Of a stretch of DNA of 50,738 bases, positions 9,940 to 20,214 are shown piece after piece (the first letter of the stretch is position 1; each line of letters begins with the position of its first letter). Made by a program: the position numbers and the translations under genes. The notes under the pieces are model-generated. The model was given only the letters and a program-made list of their open reading frames with translations, was not told the origin of the DNA and searched no databases. The stretch comes from Ruminococcus sp. (GTDB lineage Bacteria; Bacillota; Clostridia; Oscillospirales; Ruminococcaceae): positions 1 through 50,738 of the forward strand of contig SVNL01000005.1 of assembly GCA_015066925.1 (NCBI GenBank), given 5' to 3'.

Positions 9940-10554
9940 ATGAAAATCAATATTAATCTGAAAATTTTTTCAGTATGTCTTATCGCATCAATACTTATAT
10001 CCAATTTTGTTGTTACAGGTCAAAGGCTTGATAATCTCAGAAATAATGTTTTAAGAATACACATTCTTGCTAATTCCGACAGCGATGAAGATCAGCGTTT
10101 AAAGCTTTGCGTGCGAGATACTCTTCTTGAACATTCCGAAGAAATATTCGGCAGCAGCTTATCGCTAGAAAAGGCTGTGGAAAATGCTGAGGATGGTCTT
10201 GCTGAAGCTGAAAAAATTGCTCAAGCCGTGATATATGAAAACGGATTTGATTATTCCGTAACAGCAGAAATAGATAATATATATTTTAATGAAAGACAAT
10301 ATGGTGATATTACAATGCCTAAGGGTATGTATAAAGCTTTGCGTATCAAAATAGGTGAAGCAGAGGGACATAACTGGTGGTGTGTAATGTATCCGCCTCT
10401 TTGTATTCCTGTTGCAGATAAAGTAACTGAATCGGAAGAAGTAAAAGAAGATTTTTTTAGCGAAGAGGAAATAGAAATTATGGAAAAACCAAAGAAATTT
10501 AAGGTGAGATTTATGCTTTGGGATAAATTAAAATCGGTTTTTGATGCAGATTAA
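9940..10554 (+). CDS. spoIIR: Stage II sporulation protein R
   Basis: VLRIHILANSDSDEDQRLKLCVRDTLL and HNWWCVMYPPLCIP signatures; start at ATG 9940 after GAGGTGACAGAA. Confidence 0.92.
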   Translation: MKININLKIFSVCLIASILISNFVVTGQRLDNLRNNVLRIHILANSDSDEDQRLKLCVRDTLLEHSEEIFGSSLSLEKAVENAEDGLAEAEKIAQAVIYENGFDYSVTAEIDNIYFNERQYGDITMPKGMYKALRIKIGEAEGHNWWCVMYPPLCIPVADKVTESEEVKEDFFSEEEIEIMEKPKKFKVRFMLWDKLKSVFDAD

Positions 10555-10584
10555 GTTAAATATGATAAAAATATAAAAATGGTA

Positions 10585-10613
10585 TTGACAAATAAATGGA
10601 AATGTAGTATACT
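10585..10613 (+). promoter_or_regulatory. Consensus-like promoter of infC-rpmI-rplT operon
   Basis: TTGACA (10585-10590), 17-nt spacer, TATACT (10608-10613). Confidence 0.85.
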
Positions 10614-10619
10614 ATTTGA

Positions 10620-10745
10620 GTAAACAAAGCAGAACGTGCTGTTCTCACCGTTTGGTAAACACTTAAACGGTCAATATTTTCATTTTTATTGTGAACTTAT
10701 TGTGTGAGTGCAGGGCTGATTTCTGCACTCACATTTGTTTTTATC
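10620..10745 (+). ncRNA. L20-type ribosomal protein leader with attenuator hairpin
   Basis: Hairpins AGAAC/GTTCT, ACCGTTT/AAACGGT, then 11-bp perfect TGTGAGTGCAG(10703-10713)/CTGCACTCACA(10723-10733) followed by TTTGTTTTT, immediately upstream of infC. Confidence 0.7.
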
Positions 10746-10766
10746 TTATTTTTGGAGGTGCTGGCT

Positions 10767-11285
10767 ATTAGCAAACAGGAACTGCAAATCAACGAAGAGA
10801 TAAGAGATAAAGAAGTTCTCGTAATCGACGCTGATGGAACTAAGCTTGGCGTAATTTCAGCCAAAGAAGCGCAAAAAATCGCATACGATAAGGATCTGGA
10901 TTTGGTAAAAATCGCTCCTCAGGCAACACCGCCCGTATGTCGTATTATGGATTATGGAAAGTACTGCTTTGAGCAGACAAAACGTGAAAAAGAAGCAAAG
11001 AAAAATCAGAAGGTTGTTTCAATTAAAGAAATCAGAATGTTTTCTACAATTGATAAACACGATTTTGAAACAAAAGTCAATCAGGCTGTTAAATTCTTAC
11101 AGTCAGGTGATAAGCTGAAAGTTTCCGTTAGATTCCGTAAGCGTGCTATTGCTCATCCTCAATTGGGTGAAGAGCTGTTAGAGCGTTTCAAAGAAGCGGT
11201 TTTATCTGTTGGCTCGGTAGAAAAGCCCGCTAAAATGGAGGGACGAAGCATTGTTATGTTCGTTTCACCAAAGGTTTCTAAGTAA
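10767..11285 (+). CDS. infC: Translation initiation factor IF-3 (AUU start)
   Basis: ISKQELQINEEIRDKEVLVID...; SD GGAGGTG at 10754-10760 is 6 nt before ATT 10767; the ORF-track GTG start (10704) falls inside the attenuator stem. Confidence 0.95.
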   Translation: MSKQELQINEEIRDKEVLVIDADGTKLGVISAKEAQKIAYDKDLDLVKIAPQATPPVCRIMDYGKYCFEQTKREKEAKKNQKVVSIKEIRMFSTIDKHDFETKVNQAVKFLQSGDKLKVSVRFRKRAIAHPQLGEELLERFKEAVLSVGSVEKPAKMEGRSIVMFVSPKVSK

Positions 11286-11319
11286 GAACTAACCTGTTCA
11301 AATAAGGAGGAATAATACA

Positions 11320-11523
11320 ATGGCAAAGGTTAAGGTTAAAACTCATTCAGGTGCAAAGAAGCGCTTTAAGGTTACAGGAAGCGGTAAAGTAAAGTATCAG
11401 CATACTAACAAGAGACACAGACTTACACAGAAGGATACAAAGCGTAAGAGAATTGCACGTAATGCTGGCGTTTGTGATGCTGCTAATGCTGCAACAATCA
11501 AAAAACTCGTTCCTTATATGTAA
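11320..11523 (+). CDS. rpmI: 50S ribosomal protein L35
   Basis: [25 protein letters not shown]; between infC and rplT. Confidence 0.97.
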   Translation: MAKVKVKTHSGAKKRFKVTGSGKVKYQHTNKRHRLTQKDTKRKRIARNAGVCDAANAATIKKLVPYM

Positions 11524-11572
11524 TAAGTGAATTTTTGTTTTCTCGTAATTTTATTTTTGGAGGTATAAGAAT

Positions 11573-11926
11573 ATGGCACGTATAAAGGGTGCAATGATGA
11601 CTCGTAAGAGAAGAAATAAAACTCTCAAGCTTGCAAAGGGTTACTTTGGCGCTAAGAGCAAACACTTCAAGATGGCTAAACAGGCTGTAATGAAGTCAGG
11701 CAATTATGCATACATCGGCAGAAAACAGAAGAAGAGAAACTTCAGACAGCTTTGGATTACAAGAATTTCTGCTGCTTGCAAAATGAATGGTATGAACTAT
11801 TCAACATTTATGAATGGCTGTAAGAAGGCTGGCATTACTCTTAACAGAAAAATGCTCTCTGAAATCGCTATCAATGATGCTTCAGGATTTACAGCTATCG
11901 TTGAAAAGGCAAAGGCTGCTCTTTAA
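11573..11926 (+). CDS. rplT: 50S ribosomal protein L20
   Basis: [30 protein letters not shown]. Confidence 0.97.
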   Translation: MARIKGAMMTRKRRNKTLKLAKGYFGAKSKHFKMAKQAVMKSGNYAYIGRKQKKRNFRQLWITRISAACKMNGMNYSTFMNGCKKAGITLNRKMLSEIAINDASGFTAIVEKAKAAL

Positions 11927-11935
11927 TGAACTGAT

Positions 11936-11970
11936 AAACACGCTTTTATTTGATAAGAGCGTGTTTTGTT
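11936..11970 (+). terminator. Terminator of infC operon
   Basis: AAACACGCTTTTAT-ttg-ATAAGAGCGTGTTT then TGTT; one G-U pair. Confidence 0.75.
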
Positions 11971-12072
11971 GTAGATACACTTAATCGTAAGCAATGGTTA
12001 ATTATTCAGCATTTATATAATTGCTGATATGATTAATCATTGCAAAGGTGTATAAAAGGTGGAGGTGCAAAT

Positions 12073-12858
12073 TTGTACGGAGAAATAATAAAATCAAAAG
12101 ATAACCCTGTAATCAAGCTGTATCAGAAGCTTTCTTCACAAAAAAAAGAAAGGCTTTTATACGGCCTATTTGTGTTGGAGGGGCTTAGAATTGTTCAGGA
12201 CGCTATACGAGAGGATAAGGATATAAAGCATCTTCTTGTAACAGTTGATGCAATGAATAAGTATTCCGATGAATTTTCTCAGGTTGATTTGAAGGATACA
12301 AAATTAATTGTTATTTCAAATGAGCTTGGGAATAAAATTGCTCAAACTGAAAAAACACAGGGAGTTTTTGCAATTTGTTCCATTCCTCAGCAAACAGAAA
12401 TTCTATTTGAAGAAAATGGAAAATACATAGTTCTTCATGAACTTCAAGACCCGGGAAATGTGGGTATGATAATAAGAACTGCCGATGCATTGGGTATTGA
12501 CGGAATAATTATGTGCAAATGCTGTGACCTTTATAGTCCTAAGGTAATACGTTCGACAATGGGTTCGGTTTTCAGAATGAAAATATCAATTGTAAATGAC
12601 ACGCAAAGACTTTTTGAACTTCTTCAAAAAAATAATGTTTCGTCATTTGCATCTGTAATTGATAAAGATGCGGATAACGTGAAAACTAGTGATTTTTCAG
12701 GTGCTTGTGCAGTTTTTATCGGTAATGAGGGCAATGGTCTGCCTTGTGATGTTGCCGAGCATTGCGACCATAAAGTAACAATCAGAATGAATGGTACTAT
12801 AAATTCACTTAATGCTGCAATGGCAGCGGGCATTTTGATGTGGGAGCTTAAATCGTAA
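12073..12858 (+). CDS. TrmH (SpoU)-family RNA 2'-O-methyltransferase
   Basis: LQDPGNVGMIIRTADALGIDGIIM, VFIGNEGNGLP, IRMNGTINSLNAAMAAGILMWE; likely TTG start at 12073 after SD GGAGGTG. Confidence 0.92.
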   Translation: MYGEIIKSKDNPVIKLYQKLSSQKKERLLYGLFVLEGLRIVQDAIREDKDIKHLLVTVDAMNKYSDEFSQVDLKDTKLIVISNELGNKIAQTEKTQGVFAICSIPQQTEILFEENGKYIVLHELQDPGNVGMIIRTADALGIDGIIMCKCCDLYSPKVIRSTMGSVFRMKISIVNDTQRLFELLQKNNVSSFASVIDKDADNVKTSDFSGACAVFIGNEGNGLPCDVAEHCDHKVTIRMNGTINSLNAAMAAGILMWELKS

Positions 12859-12863
12859 AGGCG

Positions 12864-14099
12864 GTGAATGGTATGTACAGATGTAAATACTGGCTTTGGC
12901 TTACAAGAGTATTCGGTATTGGAAATGAACGTATATGGGAAGTAATGCGTTATTTTGATGACCCTGCTAAAGCTTACACAGAAATTCTGTCAGGCTTTCT
13001 TAAAGACAAGCTTAGTGAAAAGGAATTGCAGAGAGCTTTAACAACATCGCTTGAATCATGTGTTGAAATTATTGAGATATGTAATTCAAAGGGCTATGAC
13101 GTAATTAGCTATTCAAGTCCTGAGTATCCGTCGCTTTTAAGACATATATATAATCCTCCTGCCATACTTTATTATGACGGAGATATTAAAACTTTTGAGC
13201 GCGGCCGCATTATTTCTATAGTAGGAGCAAGAAATTGCTGTGATAGAAGTCTGGCAACAGAAGAAAAGCTTTGTCATGATTTGGCTGTATCGGGAAATAT
13301 TATTGCAAGCGGATTTGCTGTCGGTGCAGATATAACTGCACATTTATCAGCTGTTTCTGCGGATAGACCAACTGTTGCTGTTCTTGGATGTGGTCTTGAT
13401 ATTAATTATCCGAGTGATAATTTTAAATACAGGGATAAAATAAGAAAGTGCGGAGTTTTTATTACGGAATATCCTATCGGTACATCACCTCATCCTCAGA
13501 ATTTTCCTAAGCGAAATCGAATACTTTCAGGAATAGCGTCAGGAGTTATTGTGATTGAAGCAGGTGAAAAAAGTGGTTCACTTATTACAGCTGAGCTTGC
13601 TGTTCAGAATGGCAGAGAAGTATTTTGTCTGCCGCCGTCCGATATTTATGACAGCAGATTTGCGGGAAATATTCGTGTTTTACGAGAGGGCGCTACTGCA
13701 ATATACGGTATTGAGGATATACGTGCTTATTATCGTCATTTTGATAATAGCAGACTTGATGTTGTCAATCATTCTCTTGAATATGTTATCAATTCGGATG
13801 AAGATGAGGTTAAGGCAGAAGTAATAGCGATTGAAGAAAATCCGCTTCTGAAAAAAAGTATTGATTTTATAAAGAAAGAAAAATTAAAGTCTGTCGATGA
13901 TTATCTGACAGATGATTTAACTGATGAACAGAAAAAAATAATAACATGTCTTTTTGAAAAAGAACTTCATGCTGATGTAATAGCAGAAAAGCTTCAGATT
14001 GAAATGTCAGAACTTATGTCACTTTTGACAGAGCTTGAGATATATGGTATAATTAAAGCTTTACCAGGAAAAATGTATAAGATTGCAGAGAAAAAATAA
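12864..14099 (+). CDS. dprA: DNA-processing protein DprA/Smf
   Basis: IISIVGARNC, SGFAVGADITAH, VLGCGLDINYP, FPKRNRILSGIASGVIVIEAGEKSGSLITAELA. Confidence 0.95.
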   Translation: MNGMYRCKYWLWLTRVFGIGNERIWEVMRYFDDPAKAYTEILSGFLKDKLSEKELQRALTTSLESCVEIIEICNSKGYDVISYSSPEYPSLLRHIYNPPAILYYDGDIKTFERGRIISIVGARNCCDRSLATEEKLCHDLAVSGNIIASGFAVGADITAHLSAVSADRPTVAVLGCGLDINYPSDNFKYRDKIRKCGVFITEYPIGTSPHPQNFPKRNRILSGIASGVIVIEAGEKSGSLITAELAVQNGREVFCLPPSDIYDSRFAGNIRVLREGATAIYGIEDIRAYYRHFDNSRLDVVNHSLEYVINSDEDEVKAEVIAIEENPLLKKSIDFIKKEKLKSVDDYLTDDLTDEQKKIITCLFEKELHADVIAEKLQIEMSELMSLLTELEIYGIIKALPGKMYKIAEKK

Positions 14100-14139
14100 C
14101 AATCAGAAAATAAAGAATAAATGCAAGGGGTTGTAACAG

Positions 14140-16218
14140 ATGCCAGATTTAGTAATAGTTGAGTCGCCTGCAAAGGCTAAAACAATACAAAAATATTTGG
14201 GGACAGGATATGAGGTAATAGCCTCAATGGGACATATAAGAGATTTGCCGAAATCAAAGCTCGGTGTAGATACCGATAACGATTTTGAACCGCAGTATAT
14301 TGATATGAAGGGCAAAGAGGATGTAATTAAAAATCTGAAAAAATATGCGAAAAAATGCGATAAGATATATCTTGCTACCGACCCTGATAGAGAGGGAGAA
14401 GCAATTTCATGGCATATAGCACAGCTTTTAAAGCTTGATATGAATGAAAATAATCGTATTGCTTTTAATGAGATAACAAAAAGCGGAGTTAAAAACGGAA
14501 TTAATAATCCACATAAAATTGATATAGACCTCGTTAATGCACAACAGGCAAGACGTATTTTGGACAGAATAGTAGGATATAAATTAAGTCCATTTTTGTG
14601 GAAAAAAGTAAAAAGAGGACTTTCAGCAGGTCGTGTACAGTCTGTTGCGGTAAGCCTTGTTGTTGACAGAGAAAATGAAATAAAAAAGTTTGTGTCAAAG
14701 GAATACTGGTCTATTGATGCAAAGTTTACTGCTCCGTCGTCAAGAAAGGTGTTCGGTGCAAGCCTCGTAAGCGTTGACGGAAAAAAACTTGAGCTTGCAA
14801 ATGAAGCTGAAGCAAAGGTCTTTCTTGAACGCCTTAAAGGTGCTGAATATATAATTAAAAATGTAAAGAAAAGAGTTACTAAAAAACAGCCATCACCTCC
14901 ATTTATTACATCAACAATGCAGCAGGAGGCTTCACGAAAGCTTGGCTTCTCAGCTAAACGTACAATGAAAGCTGCACAGGAGCTTTATGAAGGTGTTGAT
15001 ATTGAGGGTGTAGGTGCAGTAGGTCTTATTACTTATATGAGAACCGACAGTCTCAGAATTTCTGATGAAGCAAGAGCAGCGGCTTCTGAATATATTGAGA
15101 TGAAGTATGGCAAGGATTATCTGCCGGCTGAACCTCGTATTTTCAAGACAAAGAAAAATGCTCAGGACGCTCACGAAGCTATAAGACCATCTATGCCGGA
15201 AATGACACCTGACAGAATAAAATCAAGTGTTACAAATGATCAGTATAAGCTGTATAAGCTTATATGGGAACGTTTTATTGCAAGTCAGATGGCAAATGCT
15301 CTTCTTGATACAGTTTCGGTTGATATTGAAGCTGATAACTGTTTGTTCAGAGCATCAGGCTATTCAGTTAAATTTGACGGTTTTACAGTATTGTATGTTG
15401 AGTCATCGGATACGGAAGAAGAAAGTAAAAAGATGCTTCCGCCACTAGAAGCAGGAAATGTTGTAAAGTTAAAGAGTATTGACGGAAATCAGCATTTTAC
15501 TCAGCCGCCTGCACGCTATACCGAAGCTTCATTGATAAAAGCTCTTGAAGAAAACGGAATAGGAAGACCTAGTACCTACGCTCCTACAATAACTACAATT
15601 ACATCAAGACTTTATGTTGAACATGAAGGAAAACAGCTAAAACCAACAAGTCTTGGTGAAGTTACAACTGAGCTTATGAGAGAGCATTTCAAGAATATAG
15701 TAGACGCAAAATTTACAGCAAAAATGGAAAATGATCTTGATGAGGTTGAACAGGGCGAAAAGGACTGGGTTAAATCGCTTCACGAGTTTTACGATGATTT
15801 TGCGGCAACATTAAGCAAGGCAGAAGACGCTATGGAAGGCAAGCGAGTAAAAGTACCGGATGAGGAAACAGATATCGTTTGTGAATTGTGCGGCAGAAAT
15901 ATGGTAGTAAAATTCAGCCGATTTGGTAAATTTCTCGCATGTCCCGGATTCCCTGAATGTAAAAACACGAAAAAAATTGTTCAGGAAACTAAAGGAAGCT
16001 GTCCGATTTGCGGAAAAAAGGTTATCCAGAAGAAGTCGAAAAAAGGAAGAAGCTTTTATGGCTGTGAAGGATATCCGGACTGTAATTTTATGACATGGAA
16101 CGTACCTGTTGAAGAAAAATGCCCTACCTGTGGAAGCAGTTTGTTCCAGAAGGGCGGTAAATCAGGTAAGCTTATTTGTGAAAAGCCTGATTGCGGATTT
16201 GAAAAGGAGCTTAAATAA
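14140..16218 (+). CDS. topA: DNA topoisomerase I
   Basis: PDLVIVESPAKAKTIQKYLG, DPDREGEAISWH, GLITYMRTDSLRIS and three C-terminal zinc ribbons. Confidence 0.97.
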   Translation: MPDLVIVESPAKAKTIQKYLGTGYEVIASMGHIRDLPKSKLGVDTDNDFEPQYIDMKGKEDVIKNLKKYAKKCDKIYLATDPDREGEAISWHIAQLLKLDMNENNRIAFNEITKSGVKNGINNPHKIDIDLVNAQQARRILDRIVGYKLSPFLWKKVKRGLSAGRVQSVAVSLVVDRENEIKKFVSKEYWSIDAKFTAPSSRKVFGASLVSVDGKKLELANEAEAKVFLERLKGAEYIIKNVKKRVTKKQPSPPFITSTMQQEASRKLGFSAKRTMKAAQELYEGVDIEGVGAVGLITYMRTDSLRISDEARAAASEYIEMKYGKDYLPAEPRIFKTKKNAQDAHEAIRPSMPEMTPDRIKSSVTNDQYKLYKLIWERFIASQMANALLDTVSVDIEADNCLFRASGYSVKFDGFTVLYVESSDTEEESKKMLPPLEAGNVVKLKSIDGNQHFTQPPARYTEASLIKALEENGIGRPSTYAPTITTITSRLYVEHEGKQLKPTSLGEVTTELMREHFKNIVDAKFTAKMENDLDEVEQGEKDWVKSLHEFYDDFAATLSKAEDAMEGKRVKVPDEETDIVCELCGRNMVVKFSRFGKFLACPGFPECKNTKKIVQETKGSCPICGKKVIQKKSKKGRSFYGCEGYPDCNFMTWNVPVEEKCPTCGSSLFQKGGKSGKLICEKPDCGFEKELK

Positions 16219-17546
16219 TGGAAAAAAAAGCAAAGGTAATAGGTGCAGGACTTGCCGGCTGTGAAGCGGCATGGCAGCTTGCAAATGCAGGAATAGAAGT
16301 TACACTTTATGAGATGAAACCAAAGAAATTTACTCCTGCACATCATTACAATGGCTTTGCAGAGCTTGTTTGCTCAAATTCGTTGAAGGCTTCAAGATTA
16401 GAGTCAGCAGCAGGACTTCTTAAAGCGGAAATGGAAATTTTAGGTTCTGTTACTGTTTCATCTGCAAAAGAAAACGCTGTTGAAGCAGGAGGCGCACTTG
16501 CTGTTGACCGAGAAAAATTTTCAGATTCAGTTACAGAAAAAATAAAATCTCACCCTTTTATAAAAATTGTAGAGGATGAGGTTACGGATATTCCCGACGG
16601 AAATATTATAATAGCAACAGGACCTCTTACATCTGACGCTTTTGCGGAAAATATTGCAAAAATATGCGGAAGTGGTCTTAGTTTTTTCGATGCGGCAGCT
16701 CCTATTGTTACTTATGAAAGTCTTGATAAGGAACTTGTATTTTTCGCCTCAAGATATGGCAGAGGTGATGCGGACTATATTAACTGTCCGATGAATAAAG
16801 AGGAATACTCTGACTTCTATAATGCACTTATTACTGCAGAAAGTGCAGAGCTTAAAGAATTCGATAAAGAAAATTTCAGAGTTTACGAGGGCTGTATGCC
16901 AATTGAAGTTCTTGCCAAAAGAGGCGAGGATACAATGCGTTTCGGACCTTTAAAGCCTGTAGGACTCACAGATCCGAGAACAGGAAAACGTCCGTATGCT
17001 GTAGTTCAGCTTAGAAAAGAAAATAAAGAAGGAACACTATATAATCTTGTAGGCTTTCAGACTAATCTGAAATTTGCCGAGCAGAAAAGAGTGTTTTCTA
17101 AAATAACAGGTCTTCAGAATGCAGAATTCATGCGTTACGGAGTAATGCATAGAAATACATTTATTAATAGTCCGGGATTATTAAACGCTCATTTTCAAAT
17201 GATAGAAAATGCGAATATATATTTTGCGGGACAGATAACAGGTGTTGAAGGATATATGGAATCTGCTGCCAGTGGAATAATTGCAGGACTTAATATGGCA
17301 AGAAAATTAAATGGACTTGAGCAGATAAAGCTTCCGATAGATACAATGACAGGAGCATTATCCTCATACATAAGTGATATATATAATGAAAATAATTTTC
17401 AGCCAATGGGAGCAAATATGGGAATATTGCCTGAGCTTGATGTGCGTATAAAGGATAAAAAAGAAAAATACGCAGCTTATGCACAGAGGGCAATAAATTC
17501 ACTTAAATCAGAATTGTTGAGGGTTGGATATGAAAATAATTGTTGA
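16218..17546 (+). CDS. trmFO: Methylenetetrahydrofolate--tRNA-(uracil-5-)-methyltransferase
   Basis: VIGAGLAGCEAAWQLANAGIEVTLYEMKP, ELVCSNSLKA, TGVEGYMESAASGIIAG. Confidence 0.96.
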   Translation: MEKKAKVIGAGLAGCEAAWQLANAGIEVTLYEMKPKKFTPAHHYNGFAELVCSNSLKASRLESAAGLLKAEMEILGSVTVSSAKENAVEAGGALAVDREKFSDSVTEKIKSHPFIKIVEDEVTDIPDGNIIIATGPLTSDAFAENIAKICGSGLSFFDAAAPIVTYESLDKELVFFASRYGRGDADYINCPMNKEEYSDFYNALITAESAELKEFDKENFRVYEGCMPIEVLAKRGEDTMRFGPLKPVGLTDPRTGKRPYAVVQLRKENKEGTLYNLVGFQTNLKFAEQKRVFSKITGLQNAEFMRYGVMHRNTFINSPGLLNAHFQMIENANIYFAGQITGVEGYMESAASGIIAGLNMARKLNGLEQIKLPIDTMTGALSSYISDIYNENNFQPMGANMGILPELDVRIKDKKEKYAAYAQRAINSLKSELLRVGYENNC

Positions 17547-18546
17547 TGCATTTGGCGGCGATAATGCACCTGATGAAGTAATAAAAGGTGCAGTAAGAGC
17601 TGTTAATGAGCTTGGAGTAGAGATTGTACTTACAGGTGATAAAAACAAAATAGAAGAATCAGCAAAAAAATTAGGCTTGAGTCTTGATAAAATTTCAGTA
17701 GCACATACAAGTGAGGTTTTTGATATACATGAAGAACCTGTTAAAATTGTAAAAACAGGTAAGAATACTTCTATGGGGCTTGGACTAAAAATGCTCCACG
17801 ACGGTGAAGGAGATGCTTTTGTTTCTGCAGGAAGCACAGGTGCTCTTGTAGTAGGTTCAACAATGATTGTAAAGCGTATAAAGGGTGTAAAGAGAGTAGC
17901 TCTTGCTCCTCTTATTCCTGCTGAAAAAGGACAGTTTATGCTTCTTGATGCAGGTGCAAATAATGATTGCCGTCCTGAAATGCTTTTGCAGTTTGCTATA
18001 ATGGGAAGTGCTTATATGGAAAAGGTTATGGGGATAAAAAATCCGAAAATAGCACTTGCAAATATAGGTGAAGAAGAAACCAAAGGACGTGAACTTGAGC
18101 TTGAAGCGTATAAGCTTTTAAAGGATTCAGAGCTTAATTTTTGCGGAAATATTGAGGGAAGGGATATTCCAAAAGGGGATATTAACGTAATTGTTTCAGA
18201 TGGCTTTACAGGCAATATTATATTGAAGCTTTATGAAGGAATGGGAAAATTCTTTTCAAACAAACTGAAATATATATTATCAGGAATTAACGGTAAGCTT
18301 TCAGCATTACTCGTTCTTGGAAAAATAAAGGCTTTTAAAAAACAGATGGATTACACAGAAATCGGTGGAAGCCTTATGCTTGGAGCATGCAGACCTGTTA
18401 TAAAGGCGCATGGAAGCTCTGATGCAAATGCGTTTTTCAATGCAATTCGTCAGGCAAAAAAATGTGTTGACGGAAAATTTATTGACGAAATAGCGGAAGC
18501 TGTAAGTAAAACTACAGGAAAGGAACGTCCTCAAAATGACGAGTGA
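17530..18546 (+). CDS. plsX: Phosphate acyltransferase PlsX
   Basis: IIVDAFGGDNAPDEVIKGAV, FVSAGSTGALV, VSDGFTGNIILK. Confidence 0.96.
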   Translation: MKIIVDAFGGDNAPDEVIKGAVRAVNELGVEIVLTGDKNKIEESAKKLGLSLDKISVAHTSEVFDIHEEPVKIVKTGKNTSMGLGLKMLHDGEGDAFVSAGSTGALVVGSTMIVKRIKGVKRVALAPLIPAEKGQFMLLDAGANNDCRPEMLLQFAIMGSAYMEKVMGIKNPKIALANIGEEETKGRELELEAYKLLKDSELNFCGNIEGRDIPKGDINVIVSDGFTGNIILKLYEGMGKFFSNKLKYILSGINGKLSALLVLGKIKAFKKQMDYTEIGGSLMLGACRPVIKAHGSSDANAFFNAIRQAKKCVDGKFIDEIAEAVSKTTGKERPQNDE

Positions 18547-19231
18547 ATTAGAAAAGTTTCAAGAAATAATAGGATATAAATTCAAAGATATTAATTATCT
18601 TATACAGGCTTTATCACATTCCTCATATGCAAATGAAAAGAAAAAATCCAGAACAAGTAATGAAAGACTTGAATTTTTAGGTGACAGCGTACTCTCAATA
18701 GTGGTATCAAAGTATCTGTTTGAGAATTTTACCCATATTGCCGAGGGTGAATTAACAAAACTCAGAGCTTCACTAGTGTGTGAAAAATCACTTTATGTTT
18801 TTGCTCAGAAAATAAGACTAGGCGAATTTATTATGCTTGGTAAAGGTGAAGAAATCACAGGCGGACGTGAAAGACCATCAATTCTTGCTGATGCATTTGA
18901 AGCAGTTATAGCTGCAGTTTTTCTTGACGGTGGATTTGAACCTGTTACTAAATATATTCTTGGATTTATGCCTGATGATGTACAGTATCAGAAAAAAGCA
19001 GTATTCAGCGATTTTAAAACTATATTACAGGAAATAGTTCAAAAAAATCCTGAAGAGAAGGTTGAATATGTTCTTGCCGCAGAGGAAGGACCTGACCATA
19101 ATAAAAGCTTTATTGTTGAAGTATGTCTTAATTCAAATGTTATAGGTAAGGGAAAAGGCAAAAGCAAAAAGGAAGCAGAACAAATGGCTGCAAAAGAAGC
19201 TCTGGAGCTTATGGGATATGAAGCACAGTAA
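18536..19231 (+). CDS. rnc: Ribonuclease III
   Basis: NERLEFLGDSVLS, ADAFEAVIAAVFLDGG, C-terminal dsRBD GKGKGKSKKEAEQMAAKEAL. Confidence 0.97.
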   Translation: MTSELEKFQEIIGYKFKDINYLIQALSHSSYANEKKKSRTSNERLEFLGDSVLSIVVSKYLFENFTHIAEGELTKLRASLVCEKSLYVFAQKIRLGEFIMLGKGEEITGGRERPSILADAFEAVIAAVFLDGGFEPVTKYILGFMPDDVQYQKKAVFSDFKTILQEIVQKNPEEKVEYVLAAEEGPDHNKSFIVEVCLNSNVIGKGKGKSKKEAEQMAAKEALELMGYEAQ

Positions 19232-20210
19232 TATTTCTGTATTTATACCTCATATAGGATGCCCGAATATGTGCAGCTTTTGCAATCAGCGTATTATAAG
19301 CGGAAAGCAAAGCGCTCCGACATATGAAGAAGTAAAGGAAATATGCAGGAATGCATCAGAAGCAATAAGAGATAAGGCGAATACCGAAATTGCTTTTTTC
19401 GGAGGAAGCTTTACAGCTATTGAGAGAGAATATATGCTGGAGCTTCTTGAAGCTGTGCAGGAGTTTGTGACTGAAGATGGATTTAAAGGAATCCGTATAT
19501 CAACACGTCCTGATTGTATTGATGAAGAAATTCTTTCAATACTGAAAAAATACAACGTTACAGCTATTGAGCTAGGAGCACAGTCAATGAGTGATAAGGT
19601 TCTTAAAGCAAATGACAGAGGTCACAGTGCGGCTGATGTAGTTATTGCTTCTGAGCTTATTAGAAAATTAGGTTTTGAGCTTGGACTTCAGATGATGGTT
19701 GGACTTTATAAAAGCGATTATATTGATGAAGTTGAAACATTCAATAAGATTATGAACATAAAGCCTGATACTTTAAGGATTTATCCTGTTGTAATTTTAA
19801 AGAATACCCGTCTTGCAGATTTATATAATAGCGGTGAATTTATTCCATTTGATTTTGATGAAGTAGTGGAAATGTGTGCTGATTTTTTGTGCAGAGCTCA
19901 GCAGAACAACGTCAGAGTAATAAAATGCGGATTACATGCCAGCGAATTTGTCGGTAAAGATATGGTGGGCGGATTTTATCATCCTGCATTCAGGGAAATA
20001 TGTGAAGGAAGAATTTATCGCAGTGAAATTATGAAGATAGCCTGTGACAATATTTCTTTCATAAAGATAAGTGTACCTGCCGCAAATCTGAGTAAGGCAA
20101 TCGGGCAAAAGAAGTGTAATATAGAATTTTTTAGAGCAAAGGGTATAGAGTTAAAAGTTATTTCTGACGAATGTCAGACAGAATTTATAAAGATTATTGA
20201 ACGGCGGTGA
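19218..20210 (+). CDS. Elp3/MiaB/NifB-type radical SAM protein
   Basis: FIPHIGCPNMCSFCNQRIISG radical SAM CxxxCxxC; between rnc and smc, a common Clostridia location. Confidence 0.9.
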   Translation: MKHSNISVFIPHIGCPNMCSFCNQRIISGKQSAPTYEEVKEICRNASEAIRDKANTEIAFFGGSFTAIEREYMLELLEAVQEFVTEDGFKGIRISTRPDCIDEEILSILKKYNVTAIELGAQSMSDKVLKANDRGHSAADVVIASELIRKLGFELGLQMMVGLYKSDYIDEVETFNKIMNIKPDTLRIYPVVILKNTRLADLYNSGEFIPFDFDEVVEMCADFLCRAQQNNVRVIKCGLHASEFVGKDMVGGFYHPAFREICEGRIYRSEIMKIACDNISFIKISVPAANLSKAIGQKKCNIEFFRAKGIELKVISDECQTEFIKIIERR

Positions 20211-20214
20211 ATTA

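Noticed and set aside
10704-10766. GTG start of infC as given by the ORF track
   Set aside because: Start lies inside a perfect 11-bp attenuator stem and gives a non-IF3 hydrophobic extension; the SD supports ATT 10767.
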